This document shows positions 34,450-44,051 of a stretch of DNA of 64,000 bases, in pieces; position 1 is the first letter of the stretch; each line of letters begins with the position of its first letter. The DNA is taken from NCBI RefSeq assembly GCF_004353905.1, contig NZ_SMOD01000027.1, positions 48,539 through 112,538 on the forward strand. The letters are read 5' to 3'. This stretch comes from Paraburkholderia guartelaensis. GTDB taxonomy: Bacteria; Pseudomonadota; Gammaproteobacteria; Burkholderiales; Burkholderiaceae. The notes beneath the pieces were generated by a model. That model did not search any database and was not told the origin of the DNA. It worked only from the letters and a program-made list of their open reading frames with translations. Both the position numbers and the translations under genes were made by a program.

Positions 34450-35661
34450 TTACCACGGCAGCGCGGGGTAGTTCAGCTTGCCCGTCGCGCGCTCCTTCGG
34501 CCACACGAGCACGATGCGATTGCCTTGGATCTGCGCCATGTTGTTCAGGAACGCGGGGTTGTCGCCGTTCGGCGCGAAGCTCACCTTGCCGATCAGCGTG
34601 TCGTGCGGCTTCGCGCGCAGTTCGGCGGCAATGCCGTCCTGCTTGAGCGTGCCCGCGTCGGCGGCGCGCGCCATGGCGTCGAACAGCAGCCGCGACTGCA
34701 CGTAGGCGAATTCGGCCAGGTAGTCGGGTTCCTTGTGATACGCCGCCTGGTACGCCTGCACGAAGGCCTTGCCGTCGGCCGTGCCGAAGTCCGCGGGGTA
34801 CGGCAGCATTGCGCAGCCGATCACGTTGTTCACGAGGTCGGGATAGTCGGTGGTCATCTTCGGCGTGACGATGGACCACGCGCCCATCACGGCTTTCAGT
34901 TGCGGACGCAGCACCTTGGCTGCGCGCAGAATGCCGATATAGTCGTTCTCGTAAGCGATCATCAGCAGGACTTCAGGTTTGTCCTGCAAGCGCACCTTGT
35001 TCACGAGCGGCTTGAAGTCCGTCATCGCCGGGTCGAACGCATGCACCGTCACCGCCACGCCCTGCCCTCGCAGTTGCGTGGAGACTTCGTTGCTGAGGTC
35101 GGTGGTGGCCTGCTTCGTCGAGGCGAGGATCGAAACCGACTTCACGCCCATGGCGTTCAACTGCCCCACCACCGCCTTCGAATAGCCCGATGCGGGCCCG
35201 ATGCGGAAAAAGTGCTTGAGGCCGCGCGTGGTCATCGCGCTATCGACGGCCCCCGAGGTGATATAGACGATGCCGGCCTTGTCGGCCGCTTCCGAAGCCG
35301 GGCTCACCGAATTGGAGCCGTAGCCGCCCGTAATGGCGAGCACGCCTTGCGAGGCGAGCTTCTCTACCGCCGAAACGGCCTTGGCGGGCTGCGCCTCGTC
35401 GTCGACCACGGTGAGCGCGACCTTGTGCTTGCCGCTACCGTTGTTGAAGAGATCGGCGGCGAGCCGGATGCCTTCGAGCTGCGCGTTGCCTGCGCGCGCC
35501 ATCGACCCGGTGAGCGGCAACTCCACCCCCACGGGCAGCGTGTCGGCAAATGCGGCGGGCGTGTGGGCGAGCAGCGCGCAGGCGCTTGCGGCGCCCGCAC
35601 CGATGCGAAAGAGTGCGCGCACGAGGGCGCGCGGCTTGCTGCGAGTCGCGAAGCGGTCCAT
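34450..35661 (-). CDS. Periplasmic substrate-binding protein, Liv type (copy 1)
   Basis: A 403-residue periplasmic binding protein with signal peptide ending near residue 39 (PAAFA-DT), then the leucine-binding-protein fold (VGVELPLTGSMARAGNAQLEGIRLAADLFN ... VDDEAQPAKAVSAVEKL). ATG 35661 has GGAGGT upstream. It is clearly a paralogue of the protein encoded next to it upstream (36976-35747): same signature blocks (ELPLTG, TTRGLKHFFR, DFKPLVNKV, LQDKPE, YENDYIGILRA) and length. Ligand unknown; aromatic or aliphatic acids and amides are as likely as leucine. Confidence 0.9.
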   Translation of the reverse strand: MDRFATRSKPRALVRALFRIGAGAASACALLAHTPAAFADTLPVGVELPLTGSMARAGNAQLEGIRLAADLFNNGSGKHKVALTVVDDEAQPAKAVSAVEKLASQGVLAITGGYGSNSVSPASEAADKAGIVYITSGAVDSAMTTRGLKHFFRIGPASGYSKAVVGQLNAMGVKSVSILASTKQATTDLSNEVSTQLRGQGVAVTVHAFDPAMTDFKPLVNKVRLQDKPEVLLMIAYENDYIGILRAAKVLRPQLKAVMGAWSIVTPKMTTDYPDLVNNVIGCAMLPYPADFGTADGKAFVQAYQAAYHKEPDYLAEFAYVQSRLLFDAMARAADAGTLKQDGIAAELRAKPHDTLIGKVSFAPNGDNPAFLNNMAQIQGNRIVLVWPKERATGKLNYPALPW

Positions 35662-35746
35662 CGAACCTCCAAACCTGAGTCTCGGTAATAGGAAGCGGCA
35701 CCGTTCAGATGCGGTGCTCGCCCTGTTTCGTTCTTCTATGTTTTTG

Positions 35747-36976
35747 TTACCACGGCACGCCCGGATACACCGGCTTTGCCGTCGCATAGGTCGCGGGCCA
35801 CACGAGCGCGAGCTTGCCGTCGTGCGCGAACTGGCCCATATGCGCCACGTAGTTCGTGTTGTCGCCGCGTGCGTCGAACGCCACCTTGCCGAGGAACGTG
35901 TCGTCGCGCTGGGTGGCGCGCAGCGTGTCGGCCAGACCGCCCTTGTCGAGCGTGCCCGCTTTCTGCGCGTTGGCGATCGCGTCGAACAGCAGTTGCGCGT
36001 AGACGAACGACGTCTGCGACTGATAGTTCGAGCTGGTCTTGAAGAGCCGCTGGTACGTATCGGAGAAGTCGCGCTGGTCCGCCGAGCGGTAGTCAGCCGG
36101 CGAGGAGAGCACGGTCGCGCCATACACGTTCGGCACGAGGTCGGGGAACGACTGCGCCATCTTCGGGCTCGCGAACGCCCACGGCGCCGCAATCGCCTTC
36201 AGGTCGGGCTTGAGCACGCGCGAGGCGCGCAGAATGCCCACGTAGTCGTTCTCGTAGCCGAGCATCGCCATGGCGTCGGGCTTATCCTGCAGCTTGACCT
36301 TGTTGATGAGCGGCTTGAAGTCGCTGATCGAGGGATCGTAGGCATGCAGGAAGGTCTTCACGCCCTGCGCCTTGAGTGCCGTGTCGAGCTGCCTCGCGAG
36401 ATCGCTCGTCGCGTCCTTCGTCGAGTAGACGATCGCCACCGACTTCACGCCCAGCGTGTTGAAGAGGCCCACCATGCCCTTCGTGTAGCCGGGCGTGTTG
36501 CTCACGCGAAAGAAGTTCTTCAGGCCGCGCGTGACCATGTCGTCGCTGGTGCCGCCCGAGGTCACGTAGACGAGTCCGGCCTTGTTCGCGGCTTCCGATG
36601 CCGGGCCGGCGCAATTCGAATTGGCCGCACCTGCGACCGCGACGACGTGCTGCGAGGCGAGTTGCTCGACGGCGGCGACGGCCTTGGCCGGGTTCGATTC
36701 GTCGTCGACGGCAACCAGCGTGATCTTGTCCTGCGGATGGCGCCGGTTGTAGATGTCGGCCGCCACCTGAATGCCGCGGTACATCTCGGTGCCCGCCTGC
36801 GCGAGGGCGCCGGTGAGCGGCAGTTCCACGCCCACGCGCCACTCCGTGGCGTGCGCGAACGACGGCGCGAGTGCGATGGCCAGCGCCGCCGCCAGCGCGC
36901 CGCGCAGGTTTGTCTGTGCGGGCCGTTCGCGTCCCGGTTTGCCGATGCTCCCGTGCTGCGTCTTGGGTCGCGTCAT
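35747..36976 (-). CDS. Periplasmic substrate-binding protein, Liv type (copy 2)
   Basis: A 409-residue binding protein with signal peptide (cleavage near SFAHA-TE), first gene of the liv operon, with an AGGAGGAG ribosome binding site. It differs from copy 1 in pocket regions (GAANSNCAGPASEA versus GGYGSNSVSPASEA) while the frame blocks are kept, so the two probably bind different but related ligands and share one LivHMGF translocator. The 85-bp gap to copy 1 shows no terminator. Confidence 0.9.
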   Translation of the reverse strand: MTRPKTQHGSIGKPGRERPAQTNLRGALAAALAIALAPSFAHATEWRVGVELPLTGALAQAGTEMYRGIQVAADIYNRRHPQDKITLVAVDDESNPAKAVAAVEQLASQHVVAVAGAANSNCAGPASEAANKAGLVYVTSGGTSDDMVTRGLKNFFRVSNTPGYTKGMVGLFNTLGVKSVAIVYSTKDATSDLARQLDTALKAQGVKTFLHAYDPSISDFKPLINKVKLQDKPDAMAMLGYENDYVGILRASRVLKPDLKAIAAPWAFASPKMAQSFPDLVPNVYGATVLSSPADYRSADQRDFSDTYQRLFKTSSNYQSQTSFVYAQLLFDAIANAQKAGTLDKGGLADTLRATQRDDTFLGKVAFDARGDNTNYVAHMGQFAHDGKLALVWPATYATAKPVYPGVPW

Positions 36977-37149
36977 GTCTCCTCCTGTGCCTTTGGGGGC
37001 TTTTGTGTGCTTTGGAGTCTGCTGCGCGGCGGCCGCCTGATTCGTTTGTGCGCGCCACTGGACAGGTGCCAGTGTGGTTCAGGTGCGCGAGGCCAACAAT
37101 TCGTTTTCCGGAAAGCGGGCGTTCGGCTGGCTGGAAGTCGGCATTTGTC

Positions 37150-37177
37150 CCGATGCCTGCGCGCGTGCAGGCATCGG
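37150..37177. promoter_or_regulatory. Perfect 11-bp stem-loop upstream of the liv operon
   Basis: CCGATGCCTGC (37150-37160) and GCAGGCATCGG (37167-37177) form an 11-bp perfect dyad with a 6-base centre. It stands 174 bp upstream of the copy-2 start and 18 bp beyond the T-run of the kfrA terminator. It may be an operator of the liv operon or a second stem ending kfrA transcripts. The remainder of 36977-37289 shows nothing else. Confidence 0.45.
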
Positions 37178-37194
37178 ATCCACCGGGAAGGGGC

Positions 37195-37223
37195 AAAAAA
37201 AAACCGCTGCACTGAGGCAGCGG
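37195..37223 (-). terminator. Intrinsic terminator of the kfrA-like gene
   Basis: CCGCTGCC (37223-37216) pairs with the complementary GGCAGCGG-side sequence (stem CCGCTGC/GCAGCGG, loop CTCAGT), followed by nine T (37203-37195). It lies 67 bp after the kfrA-like stop. Confidence 0.85.
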
Positions 37224-37289
37224 GCATGGAGAAACAGCTCGGCGCACCGCATTCGCGATGCGCCATCAAACGGACGGTCTACGGTGCGC

Positions 37290-38729
37290 TCAGGCCGGCG
37301 CGTTTTCGGTGCTCAGCTTCGTCACCATGCCGGTCTTGGCGTCGTAGGCGTAGCCCTGTTGCTCGAGATGGGCGCTGACCGCTTCGACGACCACTTGCTG
37401 CTGGGACTCCTTGCGCAGCAGTTCATGCTCCGGCACGACCTGGCCCAGCTCGGCGGCAAGGCGGCGGCTCAGCGAGGCTTCGCCGGCGCTGCGGGCCAGA
37501 CCCACGATCGCCTTTTCGTTGGCCTGGGCCAGTTGCTGCTTCAGGCCGTTCGCGTATTCGGACCAGCGCTTGATGTTCTCGCGCGCATCGGTAATCGCGG
37601 CGGCGTGCTTGGCCGTCTCGCTGACAAGCTGGGCCTTCAGCGCTTCGACTTCTTCGGGATCGGCGGCCGCGGGCTGTGCCTCGGCTGCGACCTCGGCGGG
37701 TTCGCTCGACGCCGCGGGCTTGGCGTATTCGCCCAGTTCGGCGAGTTCGGTCGCCTGCTGCTGCGCGGCGTCGGCGCGCTCCTGCGCCTCGGTCAGGCTC
37801 GCCGTGAGACGCGCGATTTCGGAGGCGTCGGCCGTGCGCTCGTCGCTCAGGCTGGCGAGCTGCTGCTGGGCATTCTGCAGTTCGGTTGCGGCGGCATCGC
37901 GCTCAGCCTGCGCACCGGCGACCTGCTCACGCTGGGCCGCGTGCGCTTCCTGCTCGGCCTGCAGCGCCGCCCGAATCGCCTCCAGTTCGCCTTCGAGCTT
38001 CGCAACCGCTTCCGCGTGAGCCGCTTCCTGCGCTGCGCGCTCCGCTTCGTCGTGCTCCGTCGAGGCTGCCGGCTCGGCCTGTTCGCTCGCCTCTGCGGCA
38101 GCCGCGGCGGCTGCGGCTTCGGCTTCGGCGGCCTGGGCCGCGTGCGCTTCGCGCTCGGCGGCCAGTTCGGCGACCGCGCGCTCCAGTTCCGCCTCGAGGG
38201 CCGAAACGCGCTCGGCCAGTTCCTCGGCGCGCTTTTCCGCGGCGTCGGCGCGCTCAATCGCGCCCGCGATGTCTTCCTCCAGACCCGACCCGGCATTGGG
38301 CTTGGTCTCGTAGGCGCGCGTCAGGTTATCCAGCTGGACTTGCAGGGCGTCGAGTTCCTGGACCGTGCTCTGCAGCTCTTCGAGCGCGTTGTCGCGCTCG
38401 TTGCACGCGTCCTCGACGCGCTCGCGCATCGACAGAAGGCGGCGCGCCACGGCGCGCTCGGCCTCGTCCTGCGCCGACGTCCACAGACGGTCGAGCGCGT
38501 CGCGCATCGTGTCCGTCACGGTTTCCGGCAACCCGGGGCGCTCGACGACCTGCTGCACGCGCGGCGCACGCTCTTCGCGCCACTTGCGCAGGGAGGCAGC
38601 CACTGCGACCACCGAGCCGGTATGAACTTCGGACCAGATGGCCATGGGAGAAACCTTCTGGCCCTCGTCGGCCATCCGGTCCGCGATTTCAGCAACCAGT
38701 TCGTCCGTGATCGTAATGCTGCTTGACAT
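37290..38729 (-). CDS. KfrA-type DNA-binding protein with long coiled coil
   Basis: A 479-residue protein. Residues about 1-110 form the KfrA N-terminal DNA-binding domain (DELVAEIADRMADEGQKVSPMAIWSEVHTGSVVAVAASLRKWREER), the rest a very long Ala/Glu/Gln-rich coiled coil (about 110-400) with a short globular end. KfrA was described as an auto-regulating, partition-assisting plasmid protein; chromosomal relatives are common in Burkholderiaceae, with unclear roles in nucleoid or partition. It is a lone gene with its own terminator; ATG 38729 is preferred over the start nine codons upstream. Confidence 0.85.
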   Translation of the reverse strand: MSSSITITDELVAEIADRMADEGQKVSPMAIWSEVHTGSVVAVAASLRKWREERAPRVQQVVERPGLPETVTDTMRDALDRLWTSAQDEAERAVARRLLSMRERVEDACNERDNALEELQSTVQELDALQVQLDNLTRAYETKPNAGSGLEEDIAGAIERADAAEKRAEELAERVSALEAELERAVAELAAEREAHAAQAAEAEAAAAAAAAEASEQAEPAASTEHDEAERAAQEAAHAEAVAKLEGELEAIRAALQAEQEAHAAQREQVAGAQAERDAAATELQNAQQQLASLSDERTADASEIARLTASLTEAQERADAAQQQATELAELGEYAKPAASSEPAEVAAEAQPAAADPEEVEALKAQLVSETAKHAAAITDARENIKRWSEYANGLKQQLAQANEKAIVGLARSAGEASLSRRLAAELGQVVPEHELLRKESQQQVVVEAVSAHLEQQGYAYDAKTGMVTKLSTENAPA

Positions 38730-38927
38730 ATCTGCCTCGAGAAAGTGCGAGCCCACCCCGCGTTTCTAGAGATTGTCAGGCAACCACCTCCCGGTTAATC
38801 GCTCGAAAAGCCGGGTTTAAGGGGAGGTGTTCACAGGATTGCGCGGCCAGACGCGCTCCACGTCAAGCCGCTGCCGCAGCCCGAAGTCAGCGCCTCCATA
38901 CTGGCCACCGGGGTTCTGTGGCCCGGG

Positions 38928-39884
38928 TCAGGCGGCCAGCGCCTTGCGGATCGCCGCCGAAAGCTCCGCCGGTGCGAACTTGGAGACGTAGCCGTTCGCG
39001 CCAGCGTTGCGCGCATGCGCCTCGTTGGCACTGCCCGAAAGCGACGAGTGGATCAGCACGGGCAGGTGCTTCAAGCGCTGGTCTGCCTTGATCTTGCGCG
39101 TGAGCATGAAGCCGTCCATTTCGGGCATTTCGAGGTCGGTGATCACGAGCGAAACCTTGTCGCGAATCGGAATGCCCTCGCTCTGCGCATCGGTGGCCAT
39201 CTGCTGGAGGATCTCCCATGCGGCCTGCCCGTTGTGGGCAATCACGTGCGGCACTTCGAGCGCGGTGAGCGCCTGTCCGATCAGCGCGCGGGCAAAGCCC
39301 GAGTCGTCGGCAGCGAGAATACGGCCGCCGGCAAGGCGCACGGCTTCGCCCACGGCATCGGCGCCCACTTCGGTGTGCTGCTCTGGGAAGGCGTCGCGCA
39401 TGATCTGCTCGACGTCGAGCAGTTGCGCGAGTCGCGCGTTCGCGGTGCCCGGATTGATGCGCGCCACGCCCGTCACATAGCCCGTGGTGCCGCTCGATTC
39501 CGCGCTCAGCACCTCGCTCCACTCGAGCCGGACGATGTCCTCCACTTCCTCCACGGCGAACGCCTGCGTGCCGCGTGAAAACTCCGTCACGAGAAGAATG
39601 CCGGGCGGCTTCTCCGAGACGGAGCCGATCATCGACCCGATATCGATCACCGGAATGATCTGGCCGCGAATATCCACCGCGCCGGCCAGATGCTCGGGCG
39701 AACCCGCAATCGGCGTGAGTTCGGGCATGGTCGCGATTTCGCGAATCTTGAAGACGTTGATGCCGTAGAGGCCGCGCACCGCCCCCTTGCGCGCCGAACC
39801 CAGGCGAAAGAGGAGCAGTTCGAGCCGGTTATTGCTCGTCAGAGTGGTACGCTCGTCCACGCCATGCTGCTGTACTGATTTCAA
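38928..39884 (-). CDS. cheV: Chemotaxis coupling protein CheV
   Basis: A 318-residue fusion of a CheW domain (residues about 18-165, FKIREI, GAVDIRGQIIPVIDIG) and a receiver domain (about 187-318) with the phospho-acceptor D250 in LVITDLEMPEMDG and K303 near YVSKF. It couples receptors to CheA and is tuned by phosphorylation. The start codon is TTG, accepted because CGGAG lies six bases upstream and homologues begin at this point. No other chemotaxis gene adjoins it; a receptor gene lies at 62097. Confidence 0.92.
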   Translation of the reverse strand: MKSVQQHGVDERTTLTSNNRLELLLFRLGSARKGAVRGLYGINVFKIREIATMPELTPIAGSPEHLAGAVDIRGQIIPVIDIGSMIGSVSEKPPGILLVTEFSRGTQAFAVEEVEDIVRLEWSEVLSAESSGTTGYVTGVARINPGTANARLAQLLDVEQIMRDAFPEQHTEVGADAVGEAVRLAGGRILAADDSGFARALIGQALTALEVPHVIAHNGQAAWEILQQMATDAQSEGIPIRDKVSLVITDLEMPEMDGFMLTRKIKADQRLKHLPVLIHSSLSGSANEAHARNAGANGYVSKFAPAELSAAIRKALAA

Positions 39885-40393
39885 TTTGCACTCCGTAATG
39901 ATCTGTCGCGATCAGGCTTGGGGAACCGGTCATCCGGCATACCGCTGCGCTTGTCTCAGGGGATTTCCAGCGGTCTCAGGCGAATAAGGGAGACATGACC
40001 TGCTCGTGCCGTTCGCTCTGCTCCACTTGCGCTAGCACGTCGTCGGCGAACGGCGGGCCCTGCCAGAACGCGCGGGCGCCGGCGCCATGGGCGACGTGTG
40101 CGGCTGCTTTCCGCGTGACATCTGAGCTTTCCCCTACTAACGGCTTGGGCGCCTGTACCTTGAGTCGATTTACACGTGTATCCCGTTTTTATCTGGTTAA
40201 CAAGCAGGTTGGTTCCAGACCTTACAGGCATCGCTCATCGATGAAGGGCCGCAGAAAGAAACATCAACAGGGTTGTAAGTGACAGATCCGAACGAAAAAG
40301 CACGATCGTTATTTCGTCATCCGAATTAACCATTTGGTTAGACAAATGGCTGCTCGATGATCGAGCAGCCACTGTGTGGTCGAGCGAGGCGGG
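39885..40393. other. Intergenic, 509 bp, no supportable gene
   Basis: Between cheV and the iclR gene. Short frames here have no family resemblance. Visible structure: the palindrome TACACGTGTA (40171-40180), the dyad CCATTTG-N6-CAAATGG (40330-40349) and the terminator described separately (40348-40370). It would hold the cheV promoter; no flagellar-type sigma-28 promoter could be recognised with confidence. Confidence 0.4.
40348..40370 (-). terminator. Hairpin downstream of the iclR gene
   Basis: GGCTGCTCGA and TCGAGCAGCC form a perfect 10-bp stem with a 3-base loop, 24 bp after the iclR stop. On the transcribed strand it is followed by ATTTGTCT, a poor T-run, so termination is likely but not certain. 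Confidence 0.55.
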
Positions 40394-41230
40394 TTATCCT
40401 GACTGCTTCGAAAACGTCAGCGTCGTGGGTCCCGCGTACCCGAGCAGCGCCGACACTTCCGCCGCGCCGCGCGCGATCAGCGTCTTGAAGCGTTCCATGC
40501 CCGGCACGCCGCGGCTGACCGGCGTGCCCATCACGAGCGCCGCGATCACCGTGCCCGACTCGTCGCGGATCGGTGCGGCGAAACCCACCACGTCGGCGGA
40601 ACTCTGCTCGACCGTGGCGGCCACGCCGGTTTCGGCCACTTCCTTGAGGAGCGCCTTCAACTCGCGCTTTTGCGTGCGCGTAGCGGGCGTGTGAGCGCGC
40701 AATTCGGCCGTGCGGAAATACTCGGTTTGCTGCGCCTCGCTCATCGCGGCCAGCAGCACGCGTCCGCCCGAAGAGGAAAAGAGTTCGCGCCGCTCGCCGA
40801 TGCCCGCAATGAAGCGGATAGCGTTGCGGCTCTCGGCCGACATCACATAGACCATGGAAGGCCGGTCGCTCGCGAGTTGACCGATCAGGATCGTTTCGCC
40901 CGCTTCGAGCGCGAGGCGTTCCATCACGGGGCGCGCGATCTCGGGAAAACGCCGCTGCGCGACGATAGCCGCGCCTAGCTTGAACGCTTCTACGCCAAGC
41001 GCGTACTTGCCGCCGTTATGCGTGAGATAGTGCGCGTGCGTGAGTGCGCGCAGCAGCGCGAGCAGGCTCGTTTTCGGCGTGGCGCTGAGGTCCGCGAGTT
41101 CGGTGAGCGTGGCGCCTTGCGGATGGTCGGCGAGAATGCGCAGCACCTGCACGATGCGCGTAGTCGCCCGCGGCCCGGGCGACGCGGTGGATTCGGTGCC
41201 CGCTTCGCGGTCTTCGGGGAGGTGCGCCAT
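40394..41230 (-). CDS. IclR-family transcriptional regulator
   Basis: A 278-residue IclR protein with N-terminal winged helix (TTRIVQVLRILADHPQGATLTELADLSATPKTSLLALLRAL) and C-terminal effector domain (ARPVMERLALEAGETILIGQLASDRPSMVYV). Start uncertain: MAHLPEDR (41230) is used here. A start at 41269 has a better ribosome binding site, but its codons also contain TATAAT (41265-41260 region), which could instead be the -10 box of this gene. It lies downstream of the CoA-transferase gene on the same strand and probably regulates this catabolic block. Confidence 0.88.
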   Translation of the reverse strand: MAHLPEDREAGTESTASPGPRATTRIVQVLRILADHPQGATLTELADLSATPKTSLLALLRALTHAHYLTHNGGKYALGVEAFKLGAAIVAQRRFPEIARPVMERLALEAGETILIGQLASDRPSMVYVMSAESRNAIRFIAGIGERRELFSSSGGRVLLAAMSEAQQTEYFRTAELRAHTPATRTQKRELKALLKEVAETGVAATVEQSSADVVGFAAPIRDESGTVIAALVMGTPVSRGVPGMERFKTLIARGAAEVSALLGYAGPTTLTFSKQSG

Positions 41231-41326
41231 GGATCGATCGACGGTTGAACGGTGCGAAAAATTATACATGTCGCCCTGCTCCCGAAAGGGATGCGCACCG
41301 GCCGCGACGGTGTGGCCGGTGCCTGC

Positions 41327-42682
41327 TCAAATGGCCTCCTCGTGCTCGCCGCGCGTGTGCACCTTCGCGTTCGCGCCGATCGCACCGCTCGCACACAATG
41401 CGTCGATGCGCGCGGCGTCGAGCCCGAGCAGGCCGTCGAGCAGCTCATGCGTGTGCTCGCCGAGCAAGGGCGGCGGCACGTCGTATTCCACGGGCGTTGC
41501 CGACAGGCGCAGTGGACTCGCCACGCTCGGCGACGTGCCCGCCAGCGGATGCGCGATGCGGCGCACGCTTTCACGCACACGCGCATGCTCGGAACCGAAC
41601 GCCTGCGCCACGTCGTTGATCGGCCCGCATGGCACGCCGCACGCTTCGAGCGCGTCGATCCACGCGTCGCGCGTACGCGTGCGAAACGCCTCTTCGAGCA
41701 CCGGCAGCAGCAGCGCGCGATTCACGCTACGCGCGCTGTTGGTGGCGAAGCGCGGATCCGCCGCGAGTTCGTTCAAATCCATCGCGCTGCACAGCGACCG
41801 GAACTGGCTGTCGTTGCCACACGCGAGAATCAGATGACCGTCGCTGGCCGCGAAGGTCTGGTACGGCACGACGTTGGGATGCGCGTTACCGAGGCGCCGC
41901 GGCGCCTCACCCGTGCAGAGATAGTTCATCGACTGGTTCGCGAGCATCGCCAGCTGGCAGTCGAGCAACGCGATGTCGATGTGCTGGCCGAGGCCGCTGC
42001 GCTGACGCTCGATCACGGCAGCGAGCACGCCCGTTGTCGCGTACATGCCGGCCATGAGGTCCGTGACGGCCACGCCAACTTTCTGCGGGCCGCCGCCGGG
42101 TGTCTCGTCGGGCTCGCCCGTCACGCTCATGAGCCCGCCCATGCCCTGAATGAGGAAGTCGTATCCGGCGCGGTGCGCGAGCGGCCCGCTCTGGCCGAAC
42201 CCCGTGACCGAGCAGTAGATGAGCGCAGGATTGAGTGCCGCGAGGCTTTCATAGTCGAGCCCATACTTCTTCAGGCCGCCAACCTTGAAGTTCTCCACCA
42301 GCACGTCGCACTGACGCGCCAGTTCGCGGATCAGCGCGGCGCCTTCGGGCGCGGCAATGTCCACCGCCATCGAAAGCTTGCCGCGGTTCGCGCATTGGTA
42401 ATACGCGCTCTCCACGGTGTCGCGGCCCGCTTCGTCGCGCAGGTACGGCGGCCCCCACGAACGCGTTTCGTCACCCGGGCCGGGCCGTTCGATCTTGATC
42501 ACCTGTGCACCGAGATCGGCAAGATTCTGCGTGCACCATGGCCCTGCCAACACGCGGGAAAGATCGAGCACCCGTATGCCTTCCAGCGGCCGGCCACGCT
42601 GGCCGCCTTGTTGCTGCGCCTGTTGGTGCGCCTGCGTTTTCGTCGACTGCGATGCCGATGCGTCTCTCGTCTGCTGCTGCAT
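41327..42682 (-). CDS. Family III CoA-transferase (CaiB/BaiF)
   Basis: A 451-residue enzyme that would move CoA between carboxylic acids, activating the substrate of the pathway. Family marks: LEGIRVLDLSRVLAGPWCTQNLADLGAQVIKIERPG, the RGKLSMAVD block, and a catalytic Asp in VTDLMAGMYA. The first 31 residues are an extra Gln-rich tail (QQQTRDASASQSTKTQAHQQ) before the usual start of the fold; an alternative start inside that region is not available. It lies between an MFS transporter gene and the iclR gene on the same strand. Confidence 0.92.
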   Translation of the reverse strand: MQQQTRDASASQSTKTQAHQQAQQQGGQRGRPLEGIRVLDLSRVLAGPWCTQNLADLGAQVIKIERPGPGDETRSWGPPYLRDEAGRDTVESAYYQCANRGKLSMAVDIAAPEGAALIRELARQCDVLVENFKVGGLKKYGLDYESLAALNPALIYCSVTGFGQSGPLAHRAGYDFLIQGMGGLMSVTGEPDETPGGGPQKVGVAVTDLMAGMYATTGVLAAVIERQRSGLGQHIDIALLDCQLAMLANQSMNYLCTGEAPRRLGNAHPNVVPYQTFAASDGHLILACGNDSQFRSLCSAMDLNELAADPRFATNSARSVNRALLLPVLEEAFRTRTRDAWIDALEACGVPCGPINDVAQAFGSEHARVRESVRRIAHPLAGTSPSVASPLRLSATPVEYDVPPPLLGEHTHELLDGLLGLDAARIDALCASGAIGANAKVHTRGEHEEAI

Positions 42683-42743
42683 GTGAAATGACCTCTGCCT
42701 GGATTGCGGAACTACACGTTCATGCGCTGCGCGTGCGCCATGC

Positions 42744-44051
42744 TCATTCGAGCGGTTTGCCCACCGTCTCGGGCATGCGCCAGTAAGCGAAAAGGCTCAC
42801 GGCCGCGCCCGCGCACACGTAGGCGAGAAACCAGCCTTCGCGCTGCTGCGATTGCAGCCATGTCATGAGATACGGTGTCGTGCCGCCCAGCAAGGCGACC
42901 ACGAGGTTGTACGCCGCACCAATGCCGATGCCGCGCACCGCAGTCGAGAACAGCTCGGCCATGATCGCCGGCGCGATGGCCGAATAGAGTCCATAAGTGA
43001 GCAAGCCGAAGCATTCGACGAGCAGCATCGACGTCACGCTCGGCCCTATCGAGCGCACTACCGGATAAAGGAACACGAGATAAGCCGTCGCGAACACCAT
43101 CAACTGCGGACGCCGCCCGAAACGATCCGACAACGCGCCGAAGAACGGCTGCGCAATCATGAAGATGGCAATGCTCAGCGTGCTGGCCAGAAACGCGTCT
43201 GCCGGCGTTGCGCCTGCGTGGCGGATCGCGTAGATCGGCATGAAGCTGATGAAGAGATAGAAGCTGAACGCCCCAAGTACGCTGATGCCCACGAGGCGCA
43301 GCACGGCCGTGCGATGTTGCGTCCACGTCCACCACAGCGAGCGGCGTTCGATACGTCCCGAACGGCGCAGTTGCTCGAACGCGTGCGTTTCGCCCACGTT
43401 GCGGCGCATCCAGAAGCCCGCGAGCGAGCCGCAGCCGCCAATGAAGAAGGGAATGCGCCAGCCCCACGCCACGAGCGCTTCCTTCGACATCACGTTCGTC
43501 ATCACGCTGGCAAGTGCGGAAGCGAGCAGCAGGCCCGCCGCGATGCTGAAAAACAGGAAGCTGCCATACAGCCCACGGCGCTTTGCAGGCGCGGATTCCG
43601 CGAGGAAGGTGGTGGCTGCGCCGTACTCGCCGCCGACCGAGAGGCCCTGCACCATGCGCAGCACCGTCATGAGCACGGGCGCGAGCACACCGACCGTCGC
43701 GTAGGTGGGCAGCACTGAGATCAGCAGCGAGGAGCCCGCCATCATCATGATGGTGAGCGTGAGCGCGGCGCGCCGCCCGAAGCGGTCGGAGAAGCCACCG
43801 ATCACCCAGCCGCCCAGCGGCCGCATGAAAAAGCCCACAGCGAACACGGCGAAGGTTGCGAGCAGAGAGGCGGTGTCGTTCTCTGCGGGAAAGAACTGCT
43901 TGCTGAAGTAAATCGCGAAGGTCGTATACACCGACCAGTCGAACCACTCCACCACGTTGCCGACGCTACCGGCAAATATGACGCTGGCCGTGCGTCGCGG
44001 CGCCGCTTCGGACGCTGCGCCTGCCTGCGCGATCTCGGGGTTGGCATTCAT
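42744..44051 (-). CDS. MFS transporter of the metabolite/proton symporter type
   Basis: A 435-residue, twelve-helix transporter of the MHS group (ProP/KgtP/ShiA relatives): SVGNVVEWFDWSVYTTFAIYFSKQFFP at helix 1, GGWVIGGFSDRFGRRAALTLTI and the QGLSVGGEYGAATTFLAE motif. These carry carboxylates or zwitterions with protons, so it is the probable uptake system for the acid activated by the CoA-transferase 61 bp downstream. ATG 44051 has AAGGAGA upstream. Confidence 0.92.
   Translation of the reverse strand: MNANPEIAQAGAASEAAPRRTASVIFAGSVGNVVEWFDWSVYTTFAIYFSKQFFPAENDTASLLATFAVFAVGFFMRPLGGWVIGGFSDRFGRRAALTLTIMMMAGSSLLISVLPTYATVGVLAPVLMTVLRMVQGLSVGGEYGAATTFLAESAPAKRRGLYGSFLFFSIAAGLLLASALASVMTNVMSKEALVAWGWRIPFFIGGCGSLAGFWMRRNVGETHAFEQLRRSGRIERRSLWWTWTQHRTAVLRLVGISVLGAFSFYLFISFMPIYAIRHAGATPADAFLASTLSIAIFMIAQPFFGALSDRFGRRPQLMVFATAYLVFLYPVVRSIGPSVTSMLLVECFGLLTYGLYSAIAPAIMAELFSTAVRGIGIGAAYNLVVALLGGTTPYLMTWLQSQQREGWFLAYVCAGAAVSLFAYWRMPETVGKPLE

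Noticed and set aside
37290..38729. KfrA-like gene as proof of a plasmid
   Set aside because: Neighbouring genes are ordinary chromosomal metabolism and no replication or partition gene is present.
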